A stretch of DNA of 64,000 bases, taken from assembly GCA_934047225.1 (NCBI GenBank), contig OW203984.1, positions 8,751,201 through 8,815,200 on the forward strand, read 5' to 3'. Below, one piece after another: positions 33,183 through 46,008 of the stretch. The position numbers and the translations under genes were made by a program. The stretch is from Ypsolopha sequella (lineage: Eukaryota > Arthropoda > Insecta > Lepidoptera > Ypsolophidae). A model generated the notes under the pieces. The model searched no databases. It was given only the letters and a program-made list of their open reading frames with translations, and was not told where the DNA came from. Each line of letters starts with the position of its first letter. Positions within the stretch are counted from its first letter, which is position 1.

Positions 33183-34274
33183 ACAATATAATAATCTACT
33201 ATTCCATTAGTAGTTTTCTTTTTAATAATGTAAAATTGTATTAATAAAAGCTTTTTATAAAAGCTTCCCTTTGTTTAAGCTGATGTATTGATGTCTACAC
33301 TACAGTCATTTACACAAATCTTTATGAAACGAAACCACCGTATTTAATTTAACACTTTTCAACAGCTGATAAAAGTTTTACTTCCCTGATTAATATTTTC
33401 AACGGACGATTACATTTTAAAAGGCATGTTTATTTATAGATTGCCCCTTTTATATGTTTCAACACTTCTTCATGAATTAATGACCATGCGAAGGTTTTAT
33501 TTTTAGGCTTCCGTATTTATAATTAATCAGGACAAGATTTATGAAATTATCAAATGTACCTATTTTTATCATCAGCATAGTATACTGCTAGGTCGATGAT
33601 TTCAATAAATAATTTCAAAACTATGACAGAAATAAATTTCTATGTTTGAACACTTGGCGATTTATCCATCGCAAGGAGATATAGATTAACATTATATCAT
33701 TGCAGTATAGAAACGCAGAAACAAAAGTAAATCTGGATGTGAGGAGCTCTGAACCGGGATTTGAATAATTTCAACTAATTGATAAGTTAACGTTTATTTT
33801 TTTTATAAATAATATACGTTTAGTAGTTGTAAATAGTACATAATAATTTATCATTAAGAAATTAATATTGTAATTCCAAGAGAAAGTGCGGGGTGGGGTT
33901 CCCATACTTCAGTTTCTGTAATTAACACTCGGCCCCGACAAAAGTTTTTGAAAATGTAGAAATCTTTACGAATAAATTTATTTTTGTTTCATTTTTTCTT
34001 TATATTTTATATAAGATAGTTGTACACTAGTATTTTCGGACAAAATTAAGAAACATAACAAACAACTATGATATTCATTTGAAATATTTTTATTGCCAAC
34101 CACGTATCTCAAATAAGCATAATATTAGATCTTTACCTATGAAATTGCCATAATTTTCTTACAGATTCATGAGTTCATAATTCCTGTAATTCAATAGCTA
34201 TTTTAATTATTTGTTTTTTGTTTGAAAGTTGATTTTGACAAAAATTTTACCTTCCGAAACACGCAGACTGAAAC
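33183..34274. other. No gene recognised
   Basis: AT-rich. 33615-33683 is a reversed copy of 18472-18535 (AGGAGATA, GCGATTTATCCATCGCAAGG). Confidence 0.45.
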
Positions 34275-34380
34275 AAAAAAATGTATCCCTACGAGATTTA
34301 AACCAGTAATCCTAATTAGGACTAGTCGAGGACATACACAAACTACCACACCACGAGGCAGTAAAGTTCATTACATCTGA
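34275..34380 (-). repeat. tRNA-like sequence (possible SINE head)
   Basis: Reverse strand reads CTCGTGGTGTGGTAGTTTGT (A-box-like) and CTGGTTTAAATCTCGTAGGG (B-box-like) with a spacer. No full cloverleaf confirmed. Confidence 0.35.
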
Positions 34381-35209
34381 GTACAAAGAATATTATTACA
34401 GATAAACAAACAAAAGCTGTTTCAAAAGAGGATAAAAACGAGTGAAAAACAGATTTTAATTGAATTGGCGATCACGACGCACACATGCAACTGCTGGCGA
34501 CGACAACAAAGCCTCAGGTGGGTTCAATCGTATTTCAATTATCCTTTTCCGAAGTTCCAGTTTTAATAATGAGGTCTTATTGGTGTCAGTATTAAAAATA
34601 TTTCTCGCATATGAAAATATTTTTAAAAAGAGGTCAGGGGTAGATGCGACGGGAATCATTCCTAAACGCCGAAATTATATGATTATCTTTATTATTTTTG
34701 TATAAAAGTATATCAAATTGTATTTTATATACAATATTTTATAATGATTTATATTAAAAGTATATTTATGTATAAATATTTTATATAAAAAAATCAAACA
34801 TCAAAATAATTTCTTCATAACATATTTAACAGTTTTTGTTGCCGAATTCTCCTTTTAAGTTTTCACCTGTAGTAGGAGAAATTCGCTCTTTCATCCATAG
34901 TTGCGACTGAATTATAAATAAATATTTAAACAAAGCAAGACATTAAAATGTAGGTACCATCGAAGACAAGCCCGCCGTCCCACTCATCACCCGCACTGCA
35001 ATAGTACCTAATAAGAGCGTTAAGTAGGTTAGCGGCAATCTCCACGATGGCACATTATGTGAAATAACTTGTGAACTTATTAAATAATTATAGTAAGCAA
35101 CCAATCCAATTAACACGGGATAGCAAACACAGGTGCTAATTGCTAAGTGCTATTATAAATGCGACTTAAGAATAATATTAAATAGTAGACATCATAAAAG
35201 TCTCGTGAT
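34381..35209. other. No gene recognised
   Basis: Overlapping open frames at 34456-34705 lie on both strands without motif. The following AT-rich stretch is dominated by TATA-type runs. Confidence 0.4.
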
Positions 35210-35806
35210 TGGATTAACAGGATAAAATTTGTCTAATAAACATTTGGTCTGACACTCATCGGTTGTACGAGATACCCATGAAATTTAATATTTATTACAT
35301 GTTCTTTATTAACAATACCTGGTACTGTTTACTTGTAATGTAATAATGATACGCCATTATAACACAATGACAGCACGGATTGAAAGCAAACAAAACAACA
35401 TTTGAAATTCGAACGAATACTTTTATCGATTTTAAAAATGTTGAAAGTTATCGTTCGAACTTCAAATTTGCTGCTCCGCGTTGCAAAAAAAATACGTTCC
35501 CTTTTTGAACTTTTCGTCAGTACGCCTAGTGCAAGAAGGAATGGTGCTGTGCATAGATTTATTATTACCATTTAACGATTTTCTTATTAAAGTCTTCAAC
35601 AAGGTATAACATTAGCAAACTCATACGATGTCTTTGGATGTTAGAGAGTTAAGAAAATTATAACGTGTTATTTACTTTATACAAGTGAACAGTACTAGGT
35701 ATTGTTAATAAAGAACTTGTAATAAATATTCAATTTCATGGGTATCTCTTACAACAGATGAGTGTAACACTAAATGTTTATTAGACAAATTTTATCCTGA
35801 ACAATA
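35210..35806. mobile_element. 597-bp inverted-repeat element, arms of about 128 bp
   Basis: Left arm 35210-35338 (AGGATAAAATTTGTCTAATA, GAGATACCCATGAAATT, TTCTTTATTAACAATACC) is inverted at 35680-35806. A second, smaller inverted pair (AATTCGAACGAATA with TATCGTTCGAACTT) lies inside. No convincing gene. Confidence 0.75.
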
Positions 35807-36817
35807 ATCCTACCGATTCGTATATTAAAATAGTGAAGGTTTATTTTTTTTATTTTTAGTTGGTTCTATTCCCGGGTGAGACAAGCGAATTTTAGAAGAT
35901 CTTTGAATGCAGTTTTGTTTCTTTAAAAAAATAAAGAAATGTTTCCTTTCAGCAAAATGAGCTAATTAAAGGATTTAAGGTAGTTCCCCTCCAGGGCACT
36001 TAAAATTTTTCCACTTGTATATAAAAAGAAGTGCTTAAGTAAATGTGATTTATGGCATAAGGCGATCATAGTTTAACGTCAATTAGGCTTTTCTAGCAAA
36101 TATTGTGTTATTTCATGCATTACTTTGTAAATGATCGTGCACATCAACTAAACACACTTTAAAGGTCTATTTGGTTGGTATTCACATAATAAAAAAAAAT
36201 GTTTATTTGCAACTAAAAAGAAATTGACCTTAAGGTTAAACGTCAGTCGCTTAGCAAAAAGTGCATAACTGAACTTTGTATTTCTAGTTTAGAAGTTAAA
36301 AATTTAAAAACATTTGGGTATGTGGCAGTTAACACCAATAGTTAAGTTATAATAGTTTAGTTTAAGTTATAAGTGAGGTTTATAAAGCATGAGTTTGTAA
36401 TTAGTAATTAATATTAATAGTAATATATATATATTAATTATTAATAGTAATGAATAATAAGTTATTAAATTGTAATTAATACTTAAATATGTAATTAGTT
36501 ATTAATAATTAGTCATGCTCTGGTCCAAAACAACTTAAAATTCTGTTTTAAGACTGATGTATAACAAATGATTATTTTTCAAGGTAACTAATTTCTAAAC
36601 CATTTCTACTTCATTCAGGTCAGAAAAGATTTGTCTTAAGGGGCAGCATAGCTCAAATATTAAACACATATACGTACTTATATGAGCATTAAACCCTATA
36701 TCTTCGCCAGTTTTTAGATTTTGCATGTGCCCAAGAATGGAATGGGATTTAAACGCATATGAAAGTAATTAAATTGGTCTCAGATTGCAACGAGCTGTCG
36801 CCGGAGTCGGATAATTG
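35807..36817. other. No gene recognised
   Basis: AT-rich; the segment at 36395-36520 is made of ATTAAT/TAGTAAT runs. Confidence 0.4.
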
Positions 36818-37246
36818 TGTTAGTAGCAAACATGGCTCGTTTAACAGGGACGTTGGTAGGTAGATTTTCAGGGCGGACATATTTTGTGTTTCTCTCGAGC
36901 GCTTAAGCAGCCCCTTTACGCCTGCATTTTATTTAAGGGCGCACCGAGCGTTTGCCCTTGTCTCTGTCTTTTTATTTACGTGTAAAGAATAAAGAAAATA
37001 ACCACTCTTGCACTTTTTCAATGTTTTTTGTTGTTATTGTTTCGGATAAAATTATTGTTTTTGAACGTATCCGACAGTGGTCTATAGTATTTTGTCTATG
37101 GACAGTCGGAGCTGTCACGGAAAGCCTGTGAAAGGTCTATTTTGGAAAAGATCGCGGTCGATTTTATATTTTGGTATATTAATTGAATAAAACAGGGAAA
37201 ATCGATGTGGATATCATAATAAACATTTGTGAGTCAGGGTCTGACA
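36818..37246 (+). mobile_element. Candidate solo LTR
   Basis: The 429-bp interval starts TGTTAGTAGC and ends GTCTGACA (TG...CA boundaries). It contains a TTATTTAAGGGCGCACC TATA-like region at about 36928 and AATAAAGAAAATAA at about 36986. It is followed at once by ATATTTTGGCGAGAAGG, like the leader that follows LTRs of some insect Gypsy/BEL elements. No second LTR or gag/pol was seen. Tentative. Confidence 0.35.
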
Positions 37247-37947
37247 ATATTTTGGCGAGAAGGCCACTTTTAGTTTGGTTCCTTTATGTGTGACATAACC
37301 TGCATACACGCGGTTTTCAACAAGTGCGGAAACATTGTCCGGTTACGATATCTTCTGGGTTTTGGATGCATCCAGGGGTATTGGGTTGTGTTTAGGGTTC
37401 TCCGTGGAGGTGAGCAACGTGCCACAACACCGGCACACATTTGGACTCCGTGTACTAGAGGGACTCTTACTGCGGACATCTCCTAAGTACCATTTTCTGG
37501 TAGGAAATTTTGTACTTACTTTTTGTAGAATATAAGCAGCTTAAATTTACATAGACGTAGATTAGGGACAGCTTATGGGCCCCTGTTCCAACAGCTAACA
37601 TTAGTTTCTACTACAGTTATTTTCATCTTATTATTCTTAAATAAAAAAACTATCGCGTATAAACGCTCCAGTAATCTATAAACTTTATTATAGTAAATGA
37701 ATCATAATATCAAATTACTTATTCATATAAAAAGTAAGGAAATGCCTAGAAGAAAAAAATACTCAAGAAGAGGTAACTATGCGAATTGCATTGCTTCATT
37801 AAATCGTGTTTCTATCGTATATACTGTCTAGTATATATCCCCAATTATACCAATATATTTCCCTATATTTCAATTTAATTGTTTACTACTTCTAACAAGG
37901 GTTATAAAACGGTGTTTGTGTGTGTAAAAAGCTCGGTGCGCTGTTAA
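37247..37947. other. No gene recognised
   Basis: Could hold the remnant leader of the candidate LTR element. Open frames at 37286-37535 overlap on both strands and show no gag-like motif. Confidence 0.35.
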
Positions 37948-38450
37948 GATTCATACGAAAGGTAGAAACTGAATGTGATGTCAACAGCTTTTTTCTTCAT
38001 ATATTTTTCAAAAGTATCACCTAGTGACATTTAACTACGTCTCTATACAGCTCAAAAAGTAAAATGTTATGAAACACCATCATAATAGCTGTTAGGATAT
38101 CGTGAATATTGCCTCGTTTTTACGTAAAGTTTAGCAAGTTGGATAATTTTTATTGTTACTGGAAATAAAAAAGAGAGAAATACAGACATCGTTTATGACT
38201 AAGTTTATACACTTTTCTATATCTTAAATAAACAGTAACCGTTTCATGGAAAACAGTTTTTACCTGGAACCATTTCACAATTTCTTCGCTTTTTGAATAT
38301 CTCGCCATCTTGCACCTTTTGATGAGAAATGGGTCGGAATGTGGTGTGGGAAGGGAAGGGAAACATATATAAAGATGTTTGCAAAGTTTCATTAAGATCA
38401 AAACCATCAGGATGTCACAAACATCTAAAGCATTCATATGGCAGCTGAGC
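37948..38450 (+). repeat. Dispersed ~490-bp repeat G, copy 2
   Basis: Same orientation and block order as 22041-22530, with small indels. Confidence 0.8.
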
Positions 38451-38661
38451 TTACGTGGTCTGACTACGACCGACGTAGCGGGTCTACAAAGTGGGCAAAC
38501 AATGGAGTCGTAGCACTTGCTACGCCGTAGTAAAAAGAGAACGAAAACGCGATATTACCCGAATCAAAAGACATTGGGAATCAAAAATGCCAACTTTACT
38601 ATTCATCTCTCACTTACACACTATCTCCGTCAATAATCGCATATGGAAATACAGATAGCAT

Positions 38662-39054
38662 TAATAGTATTTTATGCTACAAGGGCGAAAAGGAACAAAT
38701 TACTAGGACGATTTAAAACACGAGCGTAGCGAGTGTTTTAAACGTAACCGAGTAATTTATTGCTCTTACGCCCGTGTATCATACTACGTTTTTCAATGCA
38801 TAGTGAGGAAATAAAACAAATATAATCTTGTAAACTTTAAATTATGATTGGCTAAAGCTCAGGCATCCCGAGCCGCTAAACAGTGGAAAAAAAGTATAAC
38901 ATTTATGGTACACAGGAAAGGCTGCAGGTTAGCCAACCATTGTAAATAAATTAAAAATAATAATAATAATAAAGCCCTAAGGCAAAATAACCGACTTTCT
39001 GTTCGGTTTTGATGCATAAAAAGTGGCCCTTTACGAGCACTTGCATTGAAAAAA
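38662..39054 (+). mobile_element. Palindrome-led element F, copy 4
   Basis: Full-length: TTAATAGTATTTTATGCTAC at the left, CGAGCGTAGCGAG palindrome centre, CTTGCATTGAAAAAA at the right. Confidence 0.85.
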
Positions 39055-39494
39055 CAATAACAGCAATAATGTCGATCGCTCAAATTCCATACTGTGGCGT
39101 AAATATGTCAGGTTTGTGTTTGGTCTATGCTGACAGTACAGCTAAAGTGGGCAGACATTTTGAATTGTAAGGTCTATTGATTTAGGTAATACTTCAATTA
39201 ATTCAAGTAATGTTGTTTTATTTAGATGCGAAAACTTATATTGGAAATAATTTCTTTAAGACTTCCGTATTTTATACGGGAGTTTATGTCAGACGAGCGT
39301 GCTACGCGGCTTTGCTCGCTGACTTGAATCGGTCTTGGGTGGCTTTTTATCCAACTTACTGTTCGACTAATTAAGAGCACATCTTCAAATTCTCTAGGTA
39401 AAAGTGAAAACCGCATATTTAAATCTGTTGCCAGCCTATTAGTTACAAGCGAAAATTCATTCAATAGACTACTATAATTTACAATTTTTATATT
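39055..39494. other. No gene recognised
   Basis: Apparently low-copy; an open frame at 39222-39530 (minus) has no recognisable motif. Confidence 0.4.
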
Positions 39495-39735
39495 ACTAGC
39501 CTTTCCCCTTTCTCGCCCGCGTTTATGCAATCTTGGCCCCGTTTTCAGCTTGGCAGTTATTTTATCAACACTTATTGCCTATATCTTGACCAGGGTCACT
39601 ACGATGATAATAAAAAAACGCATCCAAATCTGTTGGGTAGTTTTCGAGTTAAAATGGGACATGTATACATACAGACAGACAGACGTACAAACAAATATTC
39701 TAAAAGTTTTAGTTTTTTGTTTTCAGTACAATACT
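39495..39735 (+). repeat. Lepidopteran-type repeat fragment
   Basis: Contains TCTCGCCCGCGTTTATG, a GTTTTCGAGTTAAAATGGG block and (ACAG)n at 39672-39685, as in the CCCGCG family tail. Confidence 0.45.
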
Positions 39736-40075
39736 GATAAAATAAAATAACCCATTACATTAAAAAATTCACAAAAATATTCAATGTATCACAGACACTA
39801 CCTTTTTACTACCTTTACTTTATTAATAGTATAGATAAAGAAAAATAATACACATAAAAAGAGAAAAAAACGATATGAAGATGAAGAAAATCGAAAAATG
39901 GTAATTGCAGAGACATTTAAACTTTAACTAAGAAGGGTTTCACGGTTTTCCTTTTTGTTTGATCGTTTCTCAGCGGACGTGACGTATTGTAAACTGTAAT
40001 TTGGCATGCTAAATTGTATCTTGATTAAAATCCAACAGTACTTTTTTGACGGTACAAGTGAATTTTAATCATATA
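39736..40075. other. No gene recognised
   Basis: AT-rich DNA without features. Confidence 0.4.
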
Positions 40076-40077
40076 TA

Positions 40078-40321
40078 AGGTATTACAATTTAAATGGAAA
40101 GTAATTAAGGAGGTGATTCAGTATCGTTAATACATCACATTCCACTGCAAAGTACTTTTTTTTGCGCGAACTTATTCTTCACTTGTCCATACAAACTGAG
40201 TCAGCTGATCGGACCACTTTGTACTGAGAAGTGAAAAAAAGGTGCTTTGCAGTGGAATGTGATGTATTAACGATACTGAATCACCTCCTAAATTACTTTC
40301 CATTTAAAGTGAAAGAGACCT
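40078..40321. mobile_element. MITE with ~80-bp inverted termini
   Basis: TTTAAATGGAAAGTAATT, AGGAGGTGATTCAGTATCGT, TAATACATCACATTCCACTG on the left are repeated inverted on the right, almost without mismatch. Both ends lie in TATAAGGT / ACCTTATA, consistent with a TA or TATA duplication. Confidence 0.88.
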
Positions 40322-41715
40322 TATATACATTTGGATATACTCGTAATTATTGGTATAAAAGACGTGATTTTGAAGCTTATCGTGGTTATAAAAAAACATG
40401 TGCTTGCAACAGCTCTATTTATTTAATTTTATAATTATAATCGTGGTACCTACAGGAAGTGACGTCATCATATTAGTTTGACGGTTCGGCTTCTGAGACT
40501 TTAGGATGCAATAAAGAAAAATAAAATGACATGACAACATCACTAAAGGTCTAACAAAAGACATCGCTTTTTAATTTAATGAAGATAAAGAATATGATCG
40601 CTTATTTTAAAATCTGTATACTAAAAACAGTTCAAGGGGTTTAGCACGTGCTGTTGATACAGTGTCTTTCCATCATACTCTCTCTTTCGCACACTGACAA
40701 ATGCGGTATGCGCAAGAGCGCAAGTTGTATATTTCTCGAACCAATTTTCGTATCGTAGGTAAATATTGGCGAGAAAAAAGAAAAGGCAATAGGCATGATG
40801 ACAACAAAATTCTAAATAGTCCGTCAGTTAGATTATCAGAGAATATTGGAGACATATTTTTTCTTTTTTCAATTAAACAAAAAATTATGAAGATAAAGCC
40901 CGCTAAAGTTCTGCGTACCGTCACGCCTAAGTACACTTTTTACCTAGGCGTGACGTCACCAGCCCCCACCCCCAAACTTTTTTATTCATTTATTTATTTA
41001 TTACTTATTTTGGAAAACTAGCGACTATTTTAATAACAATAGTAAAAAACTTAAATTAACTCTAGCTAGTCATTTAAAGTTTCCGCAGATAGACTTAGAC
41101 TAGATAATACTTAATCAAACCATGACAAGTTATAAAGAGATTAAAAGGAGGTTAATTAAATACACAAGAAATAATGGGTTAGTAAGAAGACGTCTCACCG
41201 AAGTGATACTGCTATGGAATAAGTCCATAACATTTGACGCGCTTTATCTCTGTCATTTTTTGTTTGATTGACAAAAGAAAAAATACGTGTCCAATATTTT
41301 TTCATAATCTAAATGAAGGACTAAATATAATAATATTTTGTTTACCCCAAGTATAGATAAACTTGTGCAGCCCAGGGCAAAAAATATACACCTGGCTATG
41401 TCCCTGTCCTTGTCAACGGAGTCATATGGCGTCCATTGAGTGTGAAGCCTTTTTACGTACGCAACGGAGAGCCAACTAACGAACTAAGCCTTGTTAGTGA
41501 TCCATTTTACCTCTCATTTTACGAAACTGGAATACGTATGCATGTGACTGCTAATATGGTCTAGATATTTGAAACAAAGCCTTTAAACATTTTGAATAAA
41601 AATGTATTTAATTCATTATAGTTTTACATGTAAAAAGGCCTTTCCGTATGACTTACTAAGTTACAATCTAAATATTGTAAAGAGAGCACTAGTAGGTAAA
41701 CGGATATACTTTATG
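40322..41715. other. No gene recognised
   Basis: Contains a strong short hairpin at 40919-40963 (GTCACGCCTA and TAGGCGTGAC arms) and open frames without motif at 40673-41021. Confidence 0.4.
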
Positions 41716-41818
41716 ACGCGAATCTCCGAGAGGGTGTTAGAGGTGTATTTCCGAATGAAATCCAAATCACAGTCCACATTCGTGCAGCCACGTTTCACCG
41801 ACGATTTTTACGTCTTAG
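41716..41818 (+). repeat. Dispersed repeat fragment, relative of the lipase 3' flank
   Basis: GAGGGTGTTAGAGGTGT, AATCACAGTCCACATTCG, CGTTTCACCGACGATTTTTA correspond to blocks at 9122-9240. Confidence 0.55.
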
Positions 41819-42129
41819 CGTAAGGGCTATCGCCGTACTTCGGGTATATTTGGGACCCACAGATATCTTGTACAAGGGCGAGCTTATTTCTCAAGAAATT
41901 TCTTCCAGCCAACCTTCAATGTGATAAAAAGGCAGTGAGAATGGTGGGCAAATAATTGTGCACAATTTTAAAAACAGAAAACTTGATAGAAAAAAAGAAA
42001 TTTAATGAATAAGCAATAATACATGCAAATATACATACTTTATTACATATATAATTATATCCAATAAATTAACAATACTTAAACACTCAAAATAAACATA
42101 GGTAAAGTAAAATTATTTAATAAAATATA
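41819..42129. other. No gene recognised
   Basis: AT-rich DNA. Confidence 0.4.
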
Positions 42130-42510
42130 TTAATAAATCATATTAATTACATAAGTATTGTAACTAATAAAATGCAGATAGGTAAAAACAAAAATTGACA
42201 ATGCAAAAAGGGGCATTCCCCCAACTGACACCTGCCGCCGCGTCAAAGGAAATGCCACCGTCTCGACTATCGACACATAGGAACCGCCGGCCTCTAACTG
42301 CTCGCAACCTGACCAACGTACCATGATAATCATGTGCAGTTGCATTTTATAACAGAACTCATACATGGTGGAAGTATCGTTTTCTGAAATAAATTATTTT
42401 TATTCGCATCATTAAGTCATTTCACCCGGCACTCACAGATATTCGGCTTCGCACATGGGAATCTTCATTCATCTGGTCGCTTGGTGTCCACTTTGGACCA
42501 GGCCTTAACA
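42130..42510 (-). other. Possible exon-bearing or LTR-like region, unrecognised
   Basis: On the minus strand, a segment ending at about 42440 with AATATCTGTGAGTGCC (5' splice-like) is followed about 50 bases later by TTATTTCAG (3' splice-like). It then opens into a frame containing MYEFCYKMQLHMIIM and VETVAFPLTRRQVSVGG, ending at 42130. The frame (78 codons from its ATG) has better coding-like composition than the flanks but matches nothing I recognise. It could instead be part of a retroelement. Confidence 0.25.
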
Positions 42511-42744
42511 AACAACATAAAAACACACAAAAAAAAATGTCTTTTATATTTATAATGTCATATCTATTGTCAATGCAACTGATGCCGAGTCCAAAAGGAT
42601 TCGAAATATATCTTGCTTATTTTAATCAATGTCTATAATTTACAATAAACCACTATATATATATATCAATATTTATAAAGAAAAGCCGAATCGTAACATT
42701 ATATTTTATTATTTCTGAAAAAAAAAAAAAATTGTTGAATTTAT

Positions 42745-42835
42745 TCTGTGAAAATTTCAACTGTTTACCTATTACGGCTAAAGCTGCAGACCCCTGTGAT
42801 AGACACAAGGTCCCTACGGGTACGTAACCCTAAAA
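42745..42835 (+). repeat. GGCCAAGTGCG repeat family, 3' fragment
   Basis: GAAAATTTCAACTGTTTACC, then GGGTACGTAACCCTAAAAGG, matches the last part of the family. Confidence 0.55.
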
Positions 42836-42899
42836 GGGGATAACTTTACAGAAATACTAAAAAGACATTTAAATATTTTTTTAATTCAAAATATTTGGA

Positions 42900-43075
42900 A
42901 AACTAATTTAGAGAAACCAATGGAAACTTTGCGATCGCAACATACACAATACATAGGTAATAAAGTTTTGTTGAATAACTATTGAACGAATTTTGAAATT
43001 GAACGTTCTGTTTCGATTAATTAGAAAAAGGCGGGTTTTTCACAATCCAGCTGTGAAACGGATCTTAAGGGCCTC
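42900..43075 (+). mobile_element. Foldback element family D, single arm
   Basis: Contains ACCAATGGAAACTTTGCGAT, CATACACAATACATAGGTAA and CACAATCCAGCTGTGAAAC, the right half of the element at 59752-60043. Confidence 0.75.
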
Positions 43076-43229
43076 TATGTGTTGGTTTCAGACCCACGCA
43101 CGCCTCCCAAAGGTCCGGGACTACATAGTCCCGACGAGATATGATAAATATATGAGGAAAATTTTCATTCGAACGAATAAAAATATAATTAGCGACTTCA
43201 AGTGTCCGGAATAAATACCAAAGCAAATA

Positions 43230-43445
43230 TACTGAGTGGGCGAATTTAAAATGTGAAATCGAAAATATTTCACCAAAAGTCAAAAAATAGGTGCGACGAC
43301 GAGCGAAGCTTTACATGTACGATAAAATAAGGAGCCGAGCGAAACGGAGCGGAGCGAATCGACGTCCCCAGTTTTTAACCGACTTCAAAAAGGAGGCGGT
43401 TCTCAATTCGACTGTATGTTTTTTTTTTTTTTTTTTTTTTTTATT
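43230..43445 (-). repeat. Mosaic of repeat fragments with poly(T) tract
   Basis: 43230-43370 reverses the GCTTCGCTCC family of 21480-21690. 43375-43410 holds ACCGACTTCAAAAAGGAGGC, common in lepidopteran repeats, followed by a 24-base T run. Confidence 0.5.
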
Positions 43446-44180
43446 ACTTAAAATTAAGTTGTCACTTAAATAGAAAATTGTTTGCCTGAGAATTATTCAA
43501 CTCAACCCAAATTTGTATTTTCAAGTCGCCGTTTTCAACATTTTGATTCGCCCACAGGTTTTCGCCCACTTAGTATTTTAGTACGCTATATTCAGTATTT
43601 TTGACACCTTAAATTTGAATTTATATTCGCTTGTTTAAATACTACCCAATATATTATAAATAATAATAATAATATTTTTTTTTTTGCATAAAAGTACAGT
43701 TAATCTACAAAGGCGAGTTTAATACTAATTAGTATTTTCTACTAGCTAACCTTTGGCAATGGGGAAATTGTTGAGGGTAGTTCCAAAACATTTACGGGTT
43801 TTAATCACACAATAATAAAACAATACATAAATAGTCGAGATAATTAAACTAAATCCTAAAAAACATTTAAAATATTTATATTTTATATAAAATAAATAAA
43901 CTACATAAGGTAATTAAATAAATATACAATAATAAAATGTACCGTGGAGACCACATCAAGCTATACACTTGCAGTACGACATTAGCCCCTACAGAGAAGA
44001 ATATAAGATGGGTACAAAGTCCAATGTGTCTTACTTGATGCGGTCTCCACTGTACGAGTATAATAACGAAAATTCAGAATTACTCATCTTGACAACAATA
44101 ATAAAAATCAATTGGGTCACATTCTGCAACTCAAGAATTGTTTTTGAAGACTGATATTGAAATTTGCATGAGCTGCGGTG
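43446..44180. other. No gene recognised
   Basis: AT-rich sequence without features. Confidence 0.4.
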
Positions 44181-44275
44181 ATTGGCTAACCCTTATCACG
44201 TCGAGACCTAAGAAATCGTGATTGAAACGAGGCTGTACGAGTGTTGACTGATTACGTCTTAGTCTACTCCTAGAA
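44181..44275 (-). repeat. Dispersed repeat fragment (third relative of 9122-9240)
   Basis: Reverse strand: CACTCGTACAGCCTCGTTTC then AATCACGATTTCTTAGG resembles 41780-41818. Confidence 0.4.
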
Positions 44276-45067
44276 ACACACTTCTTACACCCCGTCAAGG
44301 GTACTTGTCGTGACGGCATAATGTCTTCCCTGCCAACAATTTCTAAGCATCTTCTACATCTTTTCCAAGGATCTTCCTAAGCATATTTTCCAAGCGGCAT
44401 AAAAAAAGTTAATTGCGATCCTTATCAGAGATTCCAGGGGCATTCTGAAAGACAGTGGGCCTTTCTCTCATTGAATGAATAGCGAGAACCAATTATAACT
44501 TGTAAGTAATCCGCTTATCCAACTGCGAGTCGGCGGTGTCTGCTACTGCGAGAACAATTCACTCTATCCATATTCAATATCAGATCACGACGGCGCCGAG
44601 CAAATAGACCGATTCAAGTGAGAATTATTATCGGATAAAACGCGACTCCATCTTTGTTTTCCATTTTCAGTGTCCGCTGAACTGCGATATTTCACGAGTT
44701 GTGTTCGTGGAGGGGCCTTCGTTGAGGTTTACATCCTCTGAGCTTCATATTTCACGGGCCAATATTAATAAGTGTTTAAATTGGGTCGTTTTATAACATC
44801 TGCTTTTTGATTATTTTTTTATGCACGAATGAGCGGAACATATATGATCTATATCGTTTAGCCTAAGGAGAGACATTTCATATAGATATACCGGATGATA
44901 ACAGATAGGTAGGAAAGCTATTCAGTATGATCAGTATATTATTTAGTTTTATTTAAAATAAACCTGTCAATTTACAGCTGGCAAAGCTTAAGTAACGCAA
45001 AGACAAGGATAATGATTATGATGATGCAACGGAGCTAGGTATTGAATTCGCTATAAGTTGTTTGTAT
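44276..45067. other. Apparently unique DNA, no gene recognised
   Basis: Less repetitive and slightly GC-richer between 44400 and 44760. No long frame or RNA gene was identified. Confidence 0.4.
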
Positions 45068-45377
45068 GCAAAGATTTCAAAAGTAAAGATAAGCCCTTAC
45101 CATACTATGACATCACCCAAATGTTTCCACCTTTAAATGGGTGACGCTCACACGTTTGGAATTAGTGCTCATCTGAACACAGTGATAGTTGGACGCCATA
45201 AGTGCACTTAAAGTTAATAATTTGACAACTTTAGTAGTTTGATCAGTTTGCTGACCGTAGGTAGACAGATTGCGCACTCATAAGAGTGCGCGCGTCGGCA
45301 TTATGTTAACGCACGCATTCAAAAACAATACAATAGATTTTAGATGCCAGGGCTTATCTAAACTTTTGAAATCTTTG
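45068..45377. mobile_element. 310-bp MITE with ~33-bp inverted termini
   Basis: Left GCAAAGATTTCAAAAGT then AGATAAGCCCT; right AGGGCTTATCT then ACTTTTGAAATCTTTG. It contains a GCGCACTCATAAGAGTGCGC hairpin. Non-coding. Confidence 0.8.
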
Positions 45378-45610
45378 TTTGTATGTTAATGTTTGTTCAC
45401 TCGGTTGTTACTTTGCTTACTTCGATCAACAGTTGTATGTTTGCTTATATCAAATAGGCTTTTTGCATTTAGTTTGTCTCATATCAGAAAAGGTTAAACA
45501 AGTTATTTTTTTTTAATTTTAGGGGACGTTGTAAAGAGAATATTACCTAACAGAAAGGTGTAACCATATTTGAAGAGCTTTTTCTAAATAATTATGGAAT
45601 TCCAAATATT
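45378..45610. other. No gene recognised
   Basis: AT-rich DNA. Confidence 0.4.
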
Positions 45611-45624
45611 CATATTACTATGGA

Positions 45625-46008
45625 ACCAAGTCGCGTATTTACCCTACGGCTAAAAGGGCCATGGCCCGGGGTGGTAGGCTGCGAGGGGTGGCGCAAGCTG
45701 CACCTCGCGCTCAACTTTGGGCGCTTTTCATTATCAATCGTTAGGTACCTATCTGGTTTATTCGTCCAAGTCTTTTTGACTTTAATACTGTCATTAAAAA
45801 AAATTGTTCATCGGAAAATATGTAAATATTGAATAAATGGTGTTTATTTGTTTGATAGGTATTTTAAGTTTTTTCATTCATTATCACAGCCCACATCAAC
45901 AGACTGTTGGATTTAATTTTATAATTGAAATATTTTTGCTTTTTTCCCGTTAATTTATAGGGCGACAAACACAGGCCCAGGGCGCCAAATCTTAAAATAT
46001 GCCACTGA
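45625..46008. mobile_element. Degenerate hAT-like non-autonomous element
   Basis: The right end reads AAATATGCCACTG, so its reverse complement starts CAGTGGCATATTT. The left end has CAAGTCGCGTATTTACCC, a degraded version. GC-rich GGGCC/GCGCC-type subterminal sequence is like the hAT element at 60420-60817. No clear 8-bp duplication. Confidence 0.35.

Noticed and set aside
40919..40963. Strong hairpin resembling a bacterial terminator
   Set aside because: The sequence is eukaryotic and the hairpin is not downstream of any gene; more likely a MITE end.
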